64,000 nucleotides of DNA from positions 1-64,000 of the forward strand of contig NZ_ALAB01000038.1 in assembly GCF_000280055.1 (NCBI RefSeq), read 5' to 3'. Made by a program: the position numbers and the translations under genes. Origin of the DNA: Alishewanella aestuarii B11. Lineage in GTDB: Bacteria > Pseudomonadota > Gammaproteobacteria > Enterobacterales > Alteromonadaceae. Shown in pieces: positions 36,253 to 46,060 of the stretch. How positions within the stretch are numbered: the first letter of the stretch is position 1; the number at the start of each line of letters is the position of its first letter. Below the pieces are notes generated by a model. It ran no database searches. It was not told the origin of the DNA and was given only the letters and a program-made list of their open reading frames with translations.

Positions 36253-38597
36253 GGGGCTGGCAGCAGCTGCTGCTGATATTTTTCCGGCCCCGGTAAAAAG
36301 GGCAGGGCTATTGCTGCCTGCCAGTAACGATGGTCTGCCCGGTAAAAGGGTGACAGCGGATGCCCGGATTGTCCTGCCGGAATCACCAGAATGCCGCTTT
36401 GCTCCTGGCCGGGAGCCACCACCATCCGTTGCGATTGGCCAAAGGCCGCATGCTGTACCCGCGGCATATGGCTGTCACCGGCTAGCGGCGTGGCCGGCAT
36501 ATTCAGCCAGCGGCCGAGCAGTGGTATAGCTGAAGCCAGCGGATGCTCGATCCGCGCACTGTTGCGTTTGCCCCAGTTGGCCTGCTGCAAACTGCCATAC
36601 TGCGCCAGGATCTTCTGTTGGCTATCCCGAGCGGCGCTTAACAGCAGCTCCTGCCAGCTGCTATATGCCGCCGGTAAGGTATCCGGGCGCTGCTGTTGCC
36701 ACAGCAGCCAAAACGGGGTTTCCATCGAATATTTTAGATCGCTGCTGCGGGCGCCGGCTTGCTCCAGTAATGCAGCGATGGGGGCAAAGGTCAGCTCCAG
36801 CATGCTAAGCCGGAATTGCCGCAGCAGGGTATAACCTATGGCATCCGGTGCGGCGTAATCTGAGGATTCGGCAATATACTGACGAAAATCGCTTAATCCC
36901 GTTTCTTCCGCCACAGTAGGACTGAGCTCGGCTAACAGCAGCTGTTGCCAGCGGCTTAACAGCACAGCGCGATGATCGAGTTGAATACGGTGCAGGGCAT
37001 TTTCGTCGGCGTCATTTAACTGTTGCAGGCTGCTCGCGATCTGATGGCCACGGGCACCTAAATCATAGCCGCCATTGCCAATCAGCCGATAAGCATCTCC
37101 CCCTATGGTTCTGGCATTGGCAGACCAGAGATGACCGGAGTCCGGGTTGAGGATGCTGGGATAAGCGTCGGCTGGCAGTATCTCTCCCCAAAAATTACTG
37201 CCCTGATGCCAGACCTGAGCGGTGTCCCAGTCGGCGACCTGACGTTCCGGGATCGGGCCAAACACTGTCCAGCCGATATTGCCGGCGGCATCTGCGACTA
37301 ACAGATTCTGTGCTGGAATGCCGATAGTTGGTGCCAGTGCTAAGGCCTCGGCTGCACCAGTGGTGACTTCCAGTTGCCGAAGATTAAAGTTTACCGCATA
37401 GGGTTGATGCGCAATCCAGCGCAGCGCATAAGGTTGCTCGTCAGGAAAGGGGAGCAGCGGGCCCCACTCGGTGTAAAGCACCGTTAGCTGCTCCGTCGGG
37501 GCATCTTTAATGTGGATCTGCTCCTGATAGTGCTTTACATCTTGCCAGCCCTGGGGGCTTAGATATTGCTGCTGGTCCTCTGACAAGGTCACTTTGACCA
37601 GATCATGCCAGTCTGCGGTGGTATTAGTAAAACCCCAGGCAATATGACCGTTAGAGCCAACGACGATAGCCGGGGTACCGGGTAAGCTTAAACCCGTGAC
37701 TTGCCGGCTCTGTCCCTGTTGCTGCCAGTTCAGCTGTACCTTGTACCAGATCCCGGGTACCCGCTGTGACAGGTGCATATCATCGGCCAGAATAGCCGCA
37801 CCGTGCGGGGTGGCGCTGCCTGCTACGGCAAAATTATTGCTGCCAAGGTCAGTGGCATCTTTAATAGCACAATGGCTGCAGCTTAGCTGTTGTCTTAAGA
37901 TCGCCGGATAAGGGCTATCGGGTACAGGGACGGCGTTAACCCGGCTGTGATCAATGGCTGCTTGCCAGTCGGCACTGTGTTGCTGCAGAAACTGATACCA
38001 GTCTGCGGGCAGGGCAGCACTGAGCTTGGTCATCGCATATTCGTCACGTCCCGCCTTGCCCTGTAAATCCAGGTACATGCTATAGATCACCAGTAAGGTA
38101 TCGGCTTCCAGCCAGGCTTCAGGCTCAGCTTTAAGTAAGCTGTATTCAAAAGGCGGGCGGGCTAAGCTGGCAAGGCCTTCATTTACGCCACGGCTATAAG
38201 CGGCCAGCAATTGCAATTCGTCTGCCGGTAATGTGGTCAGCAGTTGCTCAGCACGGCGACGAAAAAGGTGGGGTCTTTGCTGTTGGTCCTGAGCCAGAGC
38301 GCGTAAGCCAAATAACGCAGAGAGCTCACCGGCCGCGAAACGGCGGCTGACATCCATTTGAAAAAAACGCTCCTGTGCATGGGCAAAGCCCAGCGCGTAG
38401 GCGGCATCAGTACGCTCCGTTGCGCGGATCACCAGGTAGCCCAGGGCATCGCGTGCCAGGGTAACGGGATCCGCCACTGCCGCCTGATAGCGGCCATTAT
38501 AGTCCGGTAAACTGCCTCGTAAAAACAGATACAGGCTGCCGGAACAGACTAAAATCAGCAGTAATAGTAGCGCAAACAGCCAGCTTAATATTTTCAT
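36249..38597 (-). CDS. Penicillin-acylase family (Ntn) hydrolase
   Basis: The 782-residue product (ATG at 38597) starts with a membrane/signal segment (WLFALLLLLILVCSGSLYLF), so it should act in the periplasm. Penicillin-acylase family proteins are N-terminal-nucleophile hydrolases that self-cleave before a serine. Here it is Ser253 in DLGSNNFAVAG. SNGHIAWGFTNTTADWHDL and the AYALGFAHAQERFFQMD N-terminal segment are typical. Substrates range from beta-lactams to acyl-homoserine lactones, and the actual one is not visible. The frame is open to 38663 and overlaps the next gene's start, so the shorter form is chosen. Confidence 0.88.
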   Translation of the reverse strand: MKILSWLFALLLLLILVCSGSLYLFLRGSLPDYNGRYQAAVADPVTLARDALGYLVIRATERTDAAYALGFAHAQERFFQMDVSRRFAAGELSALFGLRALAQDQQQRPHLFRRRAEQLLTTLPADELQLLAAYSRGVNEGLASLARPPFEYSLLKAEPEAWLEADTLLVIYSMYLDLQGKAGRDEYAMTKLSAALPADWYQFLQQHSADWQAAIDHSRVNAVPVPDSPYPAILRQQLSCSHCAIKDATDLGSNNFAVAGSATPHGAAILADDMHLSQRVPGIWYKVQLNWQQQGQSRQVTGLSLPGTPAIVVGSNGHIAWGFTNTTADWHDLVKVTLSEDQQQYLSPQGWQDVKHYQEQIHIKDAPTEQLTVLYTEWGPLLPFPDEQPYALRWIAHQPYAVNFNLRQLEVTTGAAEALALAPTIGIPAQNLLVADAAGNIGWTVFGPIPERQVADWDTAQVWHQGSNFWGEILPADAYPSILNPDSGHLWSANARTIGGDAYRLIGNGGYDLGARGHQIASSLQQLNDADENALHRIQLDHRAVLLSRWQQLLLAELSPTVAEETGLSDFRQYIAESSDYAAPDAIGYTLLRQFRLSMLELTFAPIAALLEQAGARSSDLKYSMETPFWLLWQQQRPDTLPAAYSSWQELLLSAARDSQQKILAQYGSLQQANWGKRNSARIEHPLASAIPLLGRWLNMPATPLAGDSHMPRVQHAAFGQSQRMVVAPGQEQSGILVIPAGQSGHPLSPFYRADHRYWQAAIALPFLPGPEKYQQQLLPAP

Positions 38598-38652
38598 CTT
38601 TCTAATCCGCTGGTATAAAATCAAAAGGTTAGCACAACAAAAGGAAAGCTCA

Positions 38653-39306
38653 ATGTTGATCAAGGTACAAGTCTGGGATTTAGCGGTGCGGGTATTTCAT
38701 TGGTCACAAGTCGTGCTGTTGGCTGGGCTCTGGTATACCGGTAATGAAGGCCTGATGGCGCAGCATCAGCTACTGGCCTACACGCTGGCGGCCTTGCTGA
38801 TCGCCCGTATTTGCTGGGGATTTTATGGCAGTGCCAGTGCCCGTTTTAGTCACTTTGTTGCGTCGCCACTGGCGGCTGTGCGCTATTTACGGCGGCCGGT
38901 ACCGGTACTGGGGCATAATCCGGCGGGAGGCTATATGATCCTGGCATTGATACTGCTGCTGAGTCTGCAATTACTGACCGGTTTGGCGACTTTTGATAAC
39001 AGCTATATCAGTGATGGCCCGCTGGTACGCTATTTATCAGAGGAATGGGTGTCACTGGCATCGAAAATTCATAAGCTGAATATTGATCTGATCCTACTGT
39101 GCGTAGCGGTGCATATTCTGGCCGCACTCTGGCACAGTATTCGCTACGATAACGTGATTTGGGCGATGTTAAGTGGCTATAGTAAAACAGCGAATCGCAA
39201 TGATGCACCGAAACTGCGTGCCAGCTGGAGTTACTTTGTGCTGGTTGCAGCCTTGCTGGCGCTATTTTATTACTGGCAGGGCGCAGTATTACTGCGTTTT
39301 ATCTAA
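38653..39306 (+). CDS. Cytochrome b561-family membrane protein
   Basis: The 217-residue product has about five membrane segments and resembles the cytochrome b561/hydrogenase cytochrome b group. Candidate haem-ligating histidines occur in VWDLAVRVFHW (residue 16), in MAQHQLL, in SKIHKLN and in AVHILAALWHS. It likely passes electrons between quinols and a periplasmic partner. The neighbouring convergent gene encodes cytochrome c', a plausible partner. The ATG at 38653 has an AAAGGAAAG ribosome site. Confidence 0.82.
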   Translation: MLIKVQVWDLAVRVFHWSQVVLLAGLWYTGNEGLMAQHQLLAYTLAALLIARICWGFYGSASARFSHFVASPLAAVRYLRRPVPVLGHNPAGGYMILALILLLSLQLLTGLATFDNSYISDGPLVRYLSEEWVSLASKIHKLNIDLILLCVAVHILAALWHSIRYDNVIWAMLSGYSKTANRNDAPKLRASWSYFVLVAALLALFYYWQGAVLLRFI

Positions 39307-39323
39307 TAATGATTAATCGACAT

Positions 39324-39352
39324 GGGGCAGTGCCGAGTACTGCCCCTCTTGG
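39324..39352. terminator. Hairpin between cytochrome b561-like and cytochrome c' genes
   Basis: GGGGCAGT (39324-39331) pairs with ACTGCCCC (39339-39346) over a 7-base loop. The following TCTTGG is a poor T-run on the plus strand, but the position between convergent genes fits a terminator. Confidence 0.5.
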
Positions 39353-39369
39353 TCAGACGTAAACTGCGG

Positions 39370-39825
39370 TTAATCCGCTTTATATTTGTCGTGACAAGCT
39401 TTGCAGTTACGGGCAAAGTCACCAAAGGCTTTGCGAATTTCTGCCTGTTCAGCGGTTTTCGCCGCAGCTAACAGTGCTGCAGCGTCAGCTGCCAGTTTTT
39501 CGCCGCGCTCCTGAACTTCCGGCAAATTGTTCCAGATGGCAGGTTTAACCTTGCCGCCAGCTTCCTGAGCACCGGGTACCGTAAAGCTTTCCCAGGGTAA
39601 CTGACTCAGTAATGCCAGGGCTTCAGCACGACGTTGCACCCGTTCTGCATCAAAGGCAACATTACCACGGATCATATCCTGAATATCGCCCATATTATGG
39701 CGGATTAACTGGAAACTGGCCTGGCGGTAACTCACAGCGTCTTTGCCGTTAGTAAAGGCGGTGTTGGCAACTACCGGCAAGGCCAGGGATGCAGATAACA
39801 GAGTAGCAAGCAGGGCTTTTTTCAT
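39370..39825 (-). CDS. Cytochrome c' (class II c-type cytochrome)
   Basis: The 151-residue product (ATG at 39825) has a signal peptide ending near LPVVA and a helical body with a single haem site CKACH close to the C-terminus, as in class II cytochromes c. YRQASFQLIRHNMGDIQDM matches the first helix, whose methionine near the haem is characteristic. Such periplasmic proteins can bind NO or pass electrons. The longer frame starting at 39861 has 12 additional residues before the signal peptide. It converges on the cytochrome b561-like gene. Confidence 0.9.
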   Translation of the reverse strand: MKKALLATLLSASLALPVVANTAFTNGKDAVSYRQASFQLIRHNMGDIQDMIRGNVAFDAERVQRRAEALALLSQLPWESFTVPGAQEAGGKVKPAIWNNLPEVQERGEKLAADAAALLAAAKTAEQAEIRKAFGDFARNCKACHDKYKAD

Positions 39826-39936
39826 TTGTGTAGTCTCTTCTGTTAGATTAACGTAAAACACGGTAAAGTATTAAACAGGTGTAACTGTACCTGTCATTGG
39901 CACTCCAAGTCACTATAACAGTAGCGAGCCCTATAG

Positions 39937-42915
39937 GTGAAGGATCTTACTCAGAATAAGGCGACAGGGATAAACTCAATCGGTTTAAAGGTATCGGCCA
40001 TTGTTTTTCTGGCGGTGCTGTTAACCGGATTGACTATTACTTTAGCATTTACCACATATCAACAGAATATCATACTGCAGCAACAGCAGCAGGGGATCAA
40101 TCGTACCGCTGAAAATTATCAGCAGCAGTTTGAGCGTCAGCTGCAGGAACTACAGTTAAAAGCGTCCAGAGCGCAGCAGGTGCTATTGCGGCACCTGATG
40201 CGATCAGAACTGCCTGTTCCCTCTGTAACCGAACGGTTGAACGCTAATGATGGTAGCCAACGTCTTCGCGATGAATGGTCAGGCGTCTATCTGCCAGCAG
40301 GAAGTGCGACAGCAGCTAATTCGCCAGAGTTGAATAATACAGCGCGAGCCTGGCAGCAAATGATGCCGCTGCTACAGCAAGAATTTGCCAGTGTATTTTT
40401 TATGTCTGCCAGTGGTTATTTACGAATAGCGCCGGCCGATTGGGTGATGCACGTTGAATCCACGGTATCTGCGACCGAAAATCCGTTGTTTCAATTGGTC
40501 GCCCCGGTGGCCAATCCGGAGCGGGCACTGCGCTGGAGCCCAATCTATTACGATGCAGTGTGGCAGAAATGGTTTGTCAGTCTGTTACTACCGGTTTATC
40601 AGCAGGATCGCTTCCTTGGCGTGATGGGCTTTAGTGTGAACTTGCAGGAATTGACGCAAAATCGCGCTAACCTGGGCTTCTGGAGCCCGCTGAACCGGAG
40701 TCAGCTGTTGGACGCTAACGGACAATCACTGTTGGTGGCGCGCCAGGAGCAGTCGCTGCCGATGTTCAGCATTTATCGGGCCGGCGGACCAGCGGAGCCG
40801 CAGTTAGAGCAGGTGGCCAGGTCACTGGCCAAAACGGGGCTCTCACAGCCGTTGGCTCCGCTGGCACCGGACTACTTGCTGACGGTCAGTGCTTTACCTA
40901 CGCTTAATTGGTATCTCTTGTTGTATCAGGACCGGCGACAGTTGCTGGCGGAACAGCAACAACTGCAGCGGCAAGCCTTATTGCTTTGTGTCGCAATAGC
41001 GCTGTTACTTACCTTACTGCTGTATTGGTTTATTCATCAGTTATTACTGAAACGGTTAAAACGGCTGGCATTTGCAGTTGACCGGCTGGGGCAGGGCTTA
41101 CTACCTGGCTTATTTTTGGATAACAAGACAGACGAGCTGGGGATGCTGAATCGGGCATTCGTTAGTATGTCACGCGAAATCAGTGATTTGGTCGAAGGTC
41201 TAAATAGCCGGATCGCGGAAAAAGAGCAGGCGGAATTACAGGCGCGAAAACTCAGCAAAGCGGTGTCGTTTTCCAGTTCGGGCATTGCGATTACCAACCG
41301 TCATCTGGAAATTGAATACCTGAATCCTTTTCTACTGGAAATGTTGGCGCAGGACGGCAGCCAACTCAACGGTAGTTCGCTATTAAAGTTATTTGCCACC
41401 GATCTACAACAGTTGCAGTCTGACATCAGTCATACCCTGGAGCACCGCCAGCACTGGCATGGCGATGTGATTTTACAACCCAGTCAGGGACAGGATGAGG
41501 TACCGCGCTGGGTGACACTTGCCATTGCACCGATCCGGGATGATAAGGGTATGCTTAGCCATTATGTGGCGACGATGCAGGATATTTCCTTTATTAAACA
41601 AAGTCAGAAGCAAATGGAGCAGTTGGCGTATTATGACGCCCTGACGGGACTGGCGAACCGTAGCTATTTCCGGGATCAGCTACGCAAAGCGATCAGCATG
41701 TCACAACGCGGTTATTATAGTTTTGCTTTGCTTTATTTTGATTTAGATGAGTTTAAGCTGATCAACGATACGCTGGGCCACGATGCCGGTGATGAGCTGT
41801 TGATTGAAGTTGCCCGCCGCTTGACCGGTCGTTTGCGTGACGACGATTTAATCGCCCGTTTAGGCGGCGACGAATTTGCCGTGATTCTGAGTGATATTAA
41901 AGATAAAGGCCATGTTGGGCAGATTGCGGCAGAGTTACAGCAGGCTTTTGCTTCCCCGGTACGTCTTGGCCGTCAGGAAGTGGCGATCAGCTCGTCGATT
42001 GGTATTACCATTGCACCTGACGATGGTATTGACGAGGAGCTGTTACTAAAACACGCCGACCTTGCCATGTACGAAGCCAAGGCCCGCGGTAAAAACACTT
42101 ACCGCTTTTTCTCGCAGGCGCTTAATGATGCCGCCAACCAAAGGTTGTTAATTGAGAATCAGCTGCGGGAAGCAATCCGCGAGCAGCAGTTTATTCTTTA
42201 TTATCAGCCGAAAATTGACTTGGCTGAGGAGACGCTGGTCGGCTACGAGGCGCTAATCCGCTGGTTGCGGCCGGATAATACCCTGGTGCCGCCGGCACGT
42301 TTTATTCAGGTTGCGGAAAGTACCGGTTTAATTGTGCAGATCGGCGAATGGATTATCCTGGAAGCCTGTCGTTTTCTGGCTCGGCAACATAGCCGCGGTT
42401 ATGCCGTCAGTGTGTCAATCAATCTGTCGGCCCGCCAGTTTAATGATGAGCAACTGGCGGTGATTATCGAGCAGGTTATCCGGCGCACCGGCGTCGATCC
42501 GGCTTATCTGGTATTTGAAATTACCGAAAGTATGTTAATGGGTGACACCGATGCGGCTATTAAACAGCTAAATCAGTTAAAGCGTCTCGGTGTCTCTTTA
42601 TCTATTGATGACTTTGGTACAGGCTATTCCTCGCTTAATTATTTAAAACGCTTTCCGGTTGATGAGTTGAAAATTGACCGCTCCTTTGTCAAAGATATTC
42701 CAGAAGATCAAAATGATATGGATATCGTGGCTGCTATCATCGCTATGGCGCAGAAGATGCAGCTGCGGGTGGTGGCGGAAGGGGTGGAGTCAGAAGCTCA
42801 GGCCGAGTTTTTAAAGCAGAATGCCTGCTATCTGGTACAGGGCTACTATTTTAGTATGCCGCTGGCCGAGCAGGAGTTAAGTCAGCTGACTTTTAATATA
42901 AAAACGCAGGGGTAA
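39937..42915 (+). CDS. Membrane-bound cache-PAS-GGDEF-EAL protein
   Basis: The 992-residue product would make or break cyclic di-GMP in response to a periplasmic signal. A membrane segment is at about 17-38, a periplasmic cache-like domain at about 40-340, a second membrane segment at about 345-370, then HAMP (about 370-425) and PAS (about 430-545). The GGDEF site is intact (RLGGDEFAVIL near 640-650), and so is EAL (YEALIRW near 768-774 with DDFGTGYSSL later). Both activities are therefore possible. The start is GTG at 39937 with a weak ribosome site. Confidence 0.92.
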   Translation: MKDLTQNKATGINSIGLKVSAIVFLAVLLTGLTITLAFTTYQQNIILQQQQQGINRTAENYQQQFERQLQELQLKASRAQQVLLRHLMRSELPVPSVTERLNANDGSQRLRDEWSGVYLPAGSATAANSPELNNTARAWQQMMPLLQQEFASVFFMSASGYLRIAPADWVMHVESTVSATENPLFQLVAPVANPERALRWSPIYYDAVWQKWFVSLLLPVYQQDRFLGVMGFSVNLQELTQNRANLGFWSPLNRSQLLDANGQSLLVARQEQSLPMFSIYRAGGPAEPQLEQVARSLAKTGLSQPLAPLAPDYLLTVSALPTLNWYLLLYQDRRQLLAEQQQLQRQALLLCVAIALLLTLLLYWFIHQLLLKRLKRLAFAVDRLGQGLLPGLFLDNKTDELGMLNRAFVSMSREISDLVEGLNSRIAEKEQAELQARKLSKAVSFSSSGIAITNRHLEIEYLNPFLLEMLAQDGSQLNGSSLLKLFATDLQQLQSDISHTLEHRQHWHGDVILQPSQGQDEVPRWVTLAIAPIRDDKGMLSHYVATMQDISFIKQSQKQMEQLAYYDALTGLANRSYFRDQLRKAISMSQRGYYSFALLYFDLDEFKLINDTLGHDAGDELLIEVARRLTGRLRDDDLIARLGGDEFAVILSDIKDKGHVGQIAAELQQAFASPVRLGRQEVAISSSIGITIAPDDGIDEELLLKHADLAMYEAKARGKNTYRFFSQALNDAANQRLLIENQLREAIREQQFILYYQPKIDLAEETLVGYEALIRWLRPDNTLVPPARFIQVAESTGLIVQIGEWIILEACRFLARQHSRGYAVSVSINLSARQFNDEQLAVIIEQVIRRTGVDPAYLVFEITESMLMGDTDAAIKQLNQLKRLGVSLSIDDFGTGYSSLNYLKRFPVDELKIDRSFVKDIPEDQNDMDIVAAIIAMAQKMQLRVVAEGVESEAQAEFLKQNACYLVQGYYFSMPLAEQELSQLTFNIKTQG

Positions 42916-42940
42916 ACCCCGCTTCACTCAGGAAAATGTT

Positions 42941-45900
42941 ATGACATCAGCTCGCCTGTCTTTGCTGAGCCTGGCGCTATTCGGTGGCTACAGTGCTGCC
43001 GGTATCGCGGCTCAGACAACACCGCAGCTTGGGATCCGCGATAAAACACCAAATCTGGTCGCGCTGACCAATGCCACTGTGCAAACCGAACCCGGTAAAA
43101 CCCTAACCGCTGCCACCATCCTGATCCGGGATGGTAAAATTGAGGCCGTCAGCAGTAATGGCCGGGTGCCGGCGGGCTATCAGCAGCGGGATCTCAGCGG
43201 TTATACGGTCTATGCTGGCTTTATTGATCCCTATACTCAGTATGGGGTGCCAAAGGCAGGTGAGGGGGAAGGTTTTAGTTTTGGCCGCCGCCCGGTGTAT
43301 GAAAACGAGCGCCGTGGTGGTAATGCCGCCAATGATGCGATCCATGCGCAGCAGCGCTGGGTAACCCAGTTTAAGCCGGATAGTAAGGCCGCTGCTGACT
43401 TTCTGAAACAGGGTATTACCGTGGTACAAAGTGCGCGGCAGGATGGCATTTTCCGCGGTACGGCTTTTGTTGCTTCTCTGGCTGATGATTTACCCAATAA
43501 TCTGGTACTAAAGGCCGATGCGCAGCATTTTATGGCCTTCAGTAAGGGCAGTTCGAAACAAACCTATCCCTCGTCGTTGATGGGCGCTATTGCGCTGATC
43601 CGTCAGACCTTATCCGATGCCAATTGGTATCAGGCGGCGACCTCGCGCGAAGTGACTACTGTCAATGGTCAGCCGCTGGAGTTTAATGCCGCTCTGGCGG
43701 GTCTGGCGACGATAAAGCAGCAGGGCGTATTGTTCGATACCAGCGATGAGCGCTCTTTGCTGCGGGCCAGCCGCTTATTAGCCGAATTTGATATCAGCAA
43801 TGCCTTATTGTTGGGCTCGGGTTATGAATACAGCCGGCTGGAGCAGATTAAAGCGACCGGCAAGCCGATACTATTACCGCTCAATTTCCCGGCTGCGCCG
43901 GATGTCACGATTGCTGAGCAGCGACTGGACGTCAATCTGGCGGATTTACGGCATTGGGAGCGGGCACCGGCGAACCCGGCAGTACTGGCTCAAGCGGGTG
44001 TGCGCTTCGCCTTTACCAGTCATGGTTTAACAAAGAAAGCCGACTTTATCCCCAATCTGCGTAAAGCAGTGCAGCATGGCCTTAGTCAGCAGCAGGCGCT
44101 GGCCGCACTGACTACTGTACCGGCAGAGCTGCTGGGGCTGGGACAACAACTGGGTAAGGTGGCGCCGGGCTATCAGGCTGATCTGGTGATCAGCCGTGGT
44201 GACCTGTTCGCCGAAGGCGAAATTGTTGCAACCTGGTTGCGCGGCCAGGAAAATCGCTTTACGCCGGTGCAGCCGCCGGTTTTTGCCGGTAAGTACCAGT
44301 TTAATCTCGACGGTCAAAGCATCGATATCACGATTAGCGGTACTGCACCCAAGCTTGCAGGTGAAGCAGTACTGGGTGAGAAAAAAGCCAAACTGGAGCA
44401 TCTGCGGGTGCAAGATCAGCGGCTGCAATTTAGTTTGCCGTTAAGAGCCTTAACTGAGCAGGCGATAGTGCTGCAGTTTAATGGTGTGCTGACTGGCGAG
44501 CAGTTAAGCGGCTACTGGCTGGATGCCGCCGGTAAGCAGCAACTGCTGACTCTGCAACGCAGTGCGGTAGAGCCCAAGGCCCCTAAAGCGGCTGCAGAGC
44601 CGGCAACACAACTCTCCAGACTGACCTATCCAAACCGTGCCTTTGGCCTGAGCGCCTTGCCGGTTACGGAAAAACTGCATATAAAAAATGCCACTATCTG
44701 GACCGCGACCAGTGCTGGTGTAATGCAAAATACTGACTTGCTGGTCAGTAACGGTAAGTTTGAGAAAATTGGCCAGAATCTGGCAACGCCACGTGGCTAC
44801 CGGGTAATTGATGCCAGCGGCCTGCACCTGACACCGGGTATTATCGATGAGCACTCGCACATTGCAACTGAGCAGGGCGTGAATGAAGGCTCTCATGCCA
44901 ATACTGCTGAAGTACATTTGGGCGATGTGATTAATCCGGATGATATTAATATCTACCGTGCCCTGGCAGGCGGTGTAACTACGGTACAGGTATTGCACGG
45001 TAGTGCTAACCCTATTGGTGGCCGGGCGCAGATTATCAGCTTACGCTGGGGCGCGGATGCCGAGGGCATGAAGTTCCGTAACGCGCCACCGAGCATCAAG
45101 TTCGCACTGGGTGAAAACGTGAAACAGTCAAACTGGGGCACGGAATTTAATACCCGTTATCCGCAAAGCCGTATCGGCGTTGAAACCTTTATCCGCGACC
45201 AGTTCCAGGCCGCCAAAGAGTATCAGGCCGCCTGGCAGGTTTACAACAAGCTGTCGCGTCGCGAGCAAGGCCGTACCGTGCCGCCGCGGCGTGATTATCA
45301 ACTGGAAACGCTGGTCGAAATTCTGGAAGGAAAACGCCATATCCATACCCACTCTTATGTTGCCTCAGAAATTCTGATGCTGATGCAAGTTGCCGATGAG
45401 ATGGGCTTTAAGGTCAATACCTATACCCATATTCTGGAAGGCTATAAGGTGGCCAGTGAGATGCAGGCACACGGTGCCAGCGTGTCAACCTTCGCCGACT
45501 GGTGGGGCTTTAAGATGGAAGTGAATGATGCCATCCCAACCAATACCTGTCTGATGCATGAGCAGGGTTTGTTAGTGAGTGTTAACTCTGATGATCCGGG
45601 CCTGCTGCGCCGGCTGAATCAGGAAGCGGCCAAGTCGACCATGTATTGCAATATGGATGAGCATGAAGCGCTGAAGATGGTCACCATTAATCCGGCCAAA
45701 CAGCTAAAGATTGACGACAGAGTGGGGTCTATCGCTGAGGGTATGCAAGCCGACTTCGTGCTGTGGGATCAGCATCCGTTGTCGGTGTACAGTGTGGTAC
45801 AGCAAACCTGGATTGAAGGCGCCCGCTACTTTGACCGCAATAGCGACCTGGCACAGCGTGAGCAACTGGAAAACGAGCGCCAGCAGCTGATCCAAAAAGT

Positions 45901-46060
45901 GCTAACCGCCGGTGAATCGGCGCGCCAGGGCAGTACCAACAGTTACAAACAGGACGATCCGATCTGGCATTGTGAGGATAACGACGACTGGCTGAAACTG
46001 CGTTTTGGTTTTGGCGACCATTTACATAGCCATGGTCATGCCCACGGAGGACAACACTGA
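42941..46060 (+). CDS. Secreted double-module amidohydrolase-family protein
   Basis: The 1039-residue product has a signal peptide (LSLLSLALFGGYSAAGIAA) and two amidohydrolase-like modules in tandem. The first, about 35-440, reads GFIDPYTQYG at residues 93-102 where metal-dependent members have HxH, so it is probably inactive. The second, about 615-985, has an intact site, IIDEHSHIAT near residues 635-644, and SVNSDDPGL late in the barrel. The C-terminus is His-rich (HLHSHGHAHGGQH), possibly metal-binding. Substrate is unknown, although the second module is most like imidazolonepropionase/dipeptidase-type amidohydrolases. It overlaps the next gene by one base (TGATG), so the pair is probably co-translated. 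Confidence 0.85.
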   Translation: MTSARLSLLSLALFGGYSAAGIAAQTTPQLGIRDKTPNLVALTNATVQTEPGKTLTAATILIRDGKIEAVSSNGRVPAGYQQRDLSGYTVYAGFIDPYTQYGVPKAGEGEGFSFGRRPVYENERRGGNAANDAIHAQQRWVTQFKPDSKAAADFLKQGITVVQSARQDGIFRGTAFVASLADDLPNNLVLKADAQHFMAFSKGSSKQTYPSSLMGAIALIRQTLSDANWYQAATSREVTTVNGQPLEFNAALAGLATIKQQGVLFDTSDERSLLRASRLLAEFDISNALLLGSGYEYSRLEQIKATGKPILLPLNFPAAPDVTIAEQRLDVNLADLRHWERAPANPAVLAQAGVRFAFTSHGLTKKADFIPNLRKAVQHGLSQQQALAALTTVPAELLGLGQQLGKVAPGYQADLVISRGDLFAEGEIVATWLRGQENRFTPVQPPVFAGKYQFNLDGQSIDITISGTAPKLAGEAVLGEKKAKLEHLRVQDQRLQFSLPLRALTEQAIVLQFNGVLTGEQLSGYWLDAAGKQQLLTLQRSAVEPKAPKAAAEPATQLSRLTYPNRAFGLSALPVTEKLHIKNATIWTATSAGVMQNTDLLVSNGKFEKIGQNLATPRGYRVIDASGLHLTPGIIDEHSHIATEQGVNEGSHANTAEVHLGDVINPDDINIYRALAGGVTTVQVLHGSANPIGGRAQIISLRWGADAEGMKFRNAPPSIKFALGENVKQSNWGTEFNTRYPQSRIGVETFIRDQFQAAKEYQAAWQVYNKLSRREQGRTVPPRRDYQLETLVEILEGKRHIHTHSYVASEILMLMQVADEMGFKVNTYTHILEGYKVASEMQAHGASVSTFADWWGFKMEVNDAIPTNTCLMHEQGLLVSVNSDDPGLLRRLNQEAAKSTMYCNMDEHEALKMVTINPAKQLKIDDRVGSIAEGMQADFVLWDQHPLSVYSVVQQTWIEGARYFDRNSDLAQREQLENERQQLIQKVLTAGESARQGSTNSYKQDDPIWHCEDNDDWLKLRFGFGDHLHSHGHAHGGQH

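Noticed and set aside
44504-44998. 164-codon minus-strand frame within the large amidohydrolase gene
   Set aside because: It is antisense to the second module and has no ribosome site or known motif.
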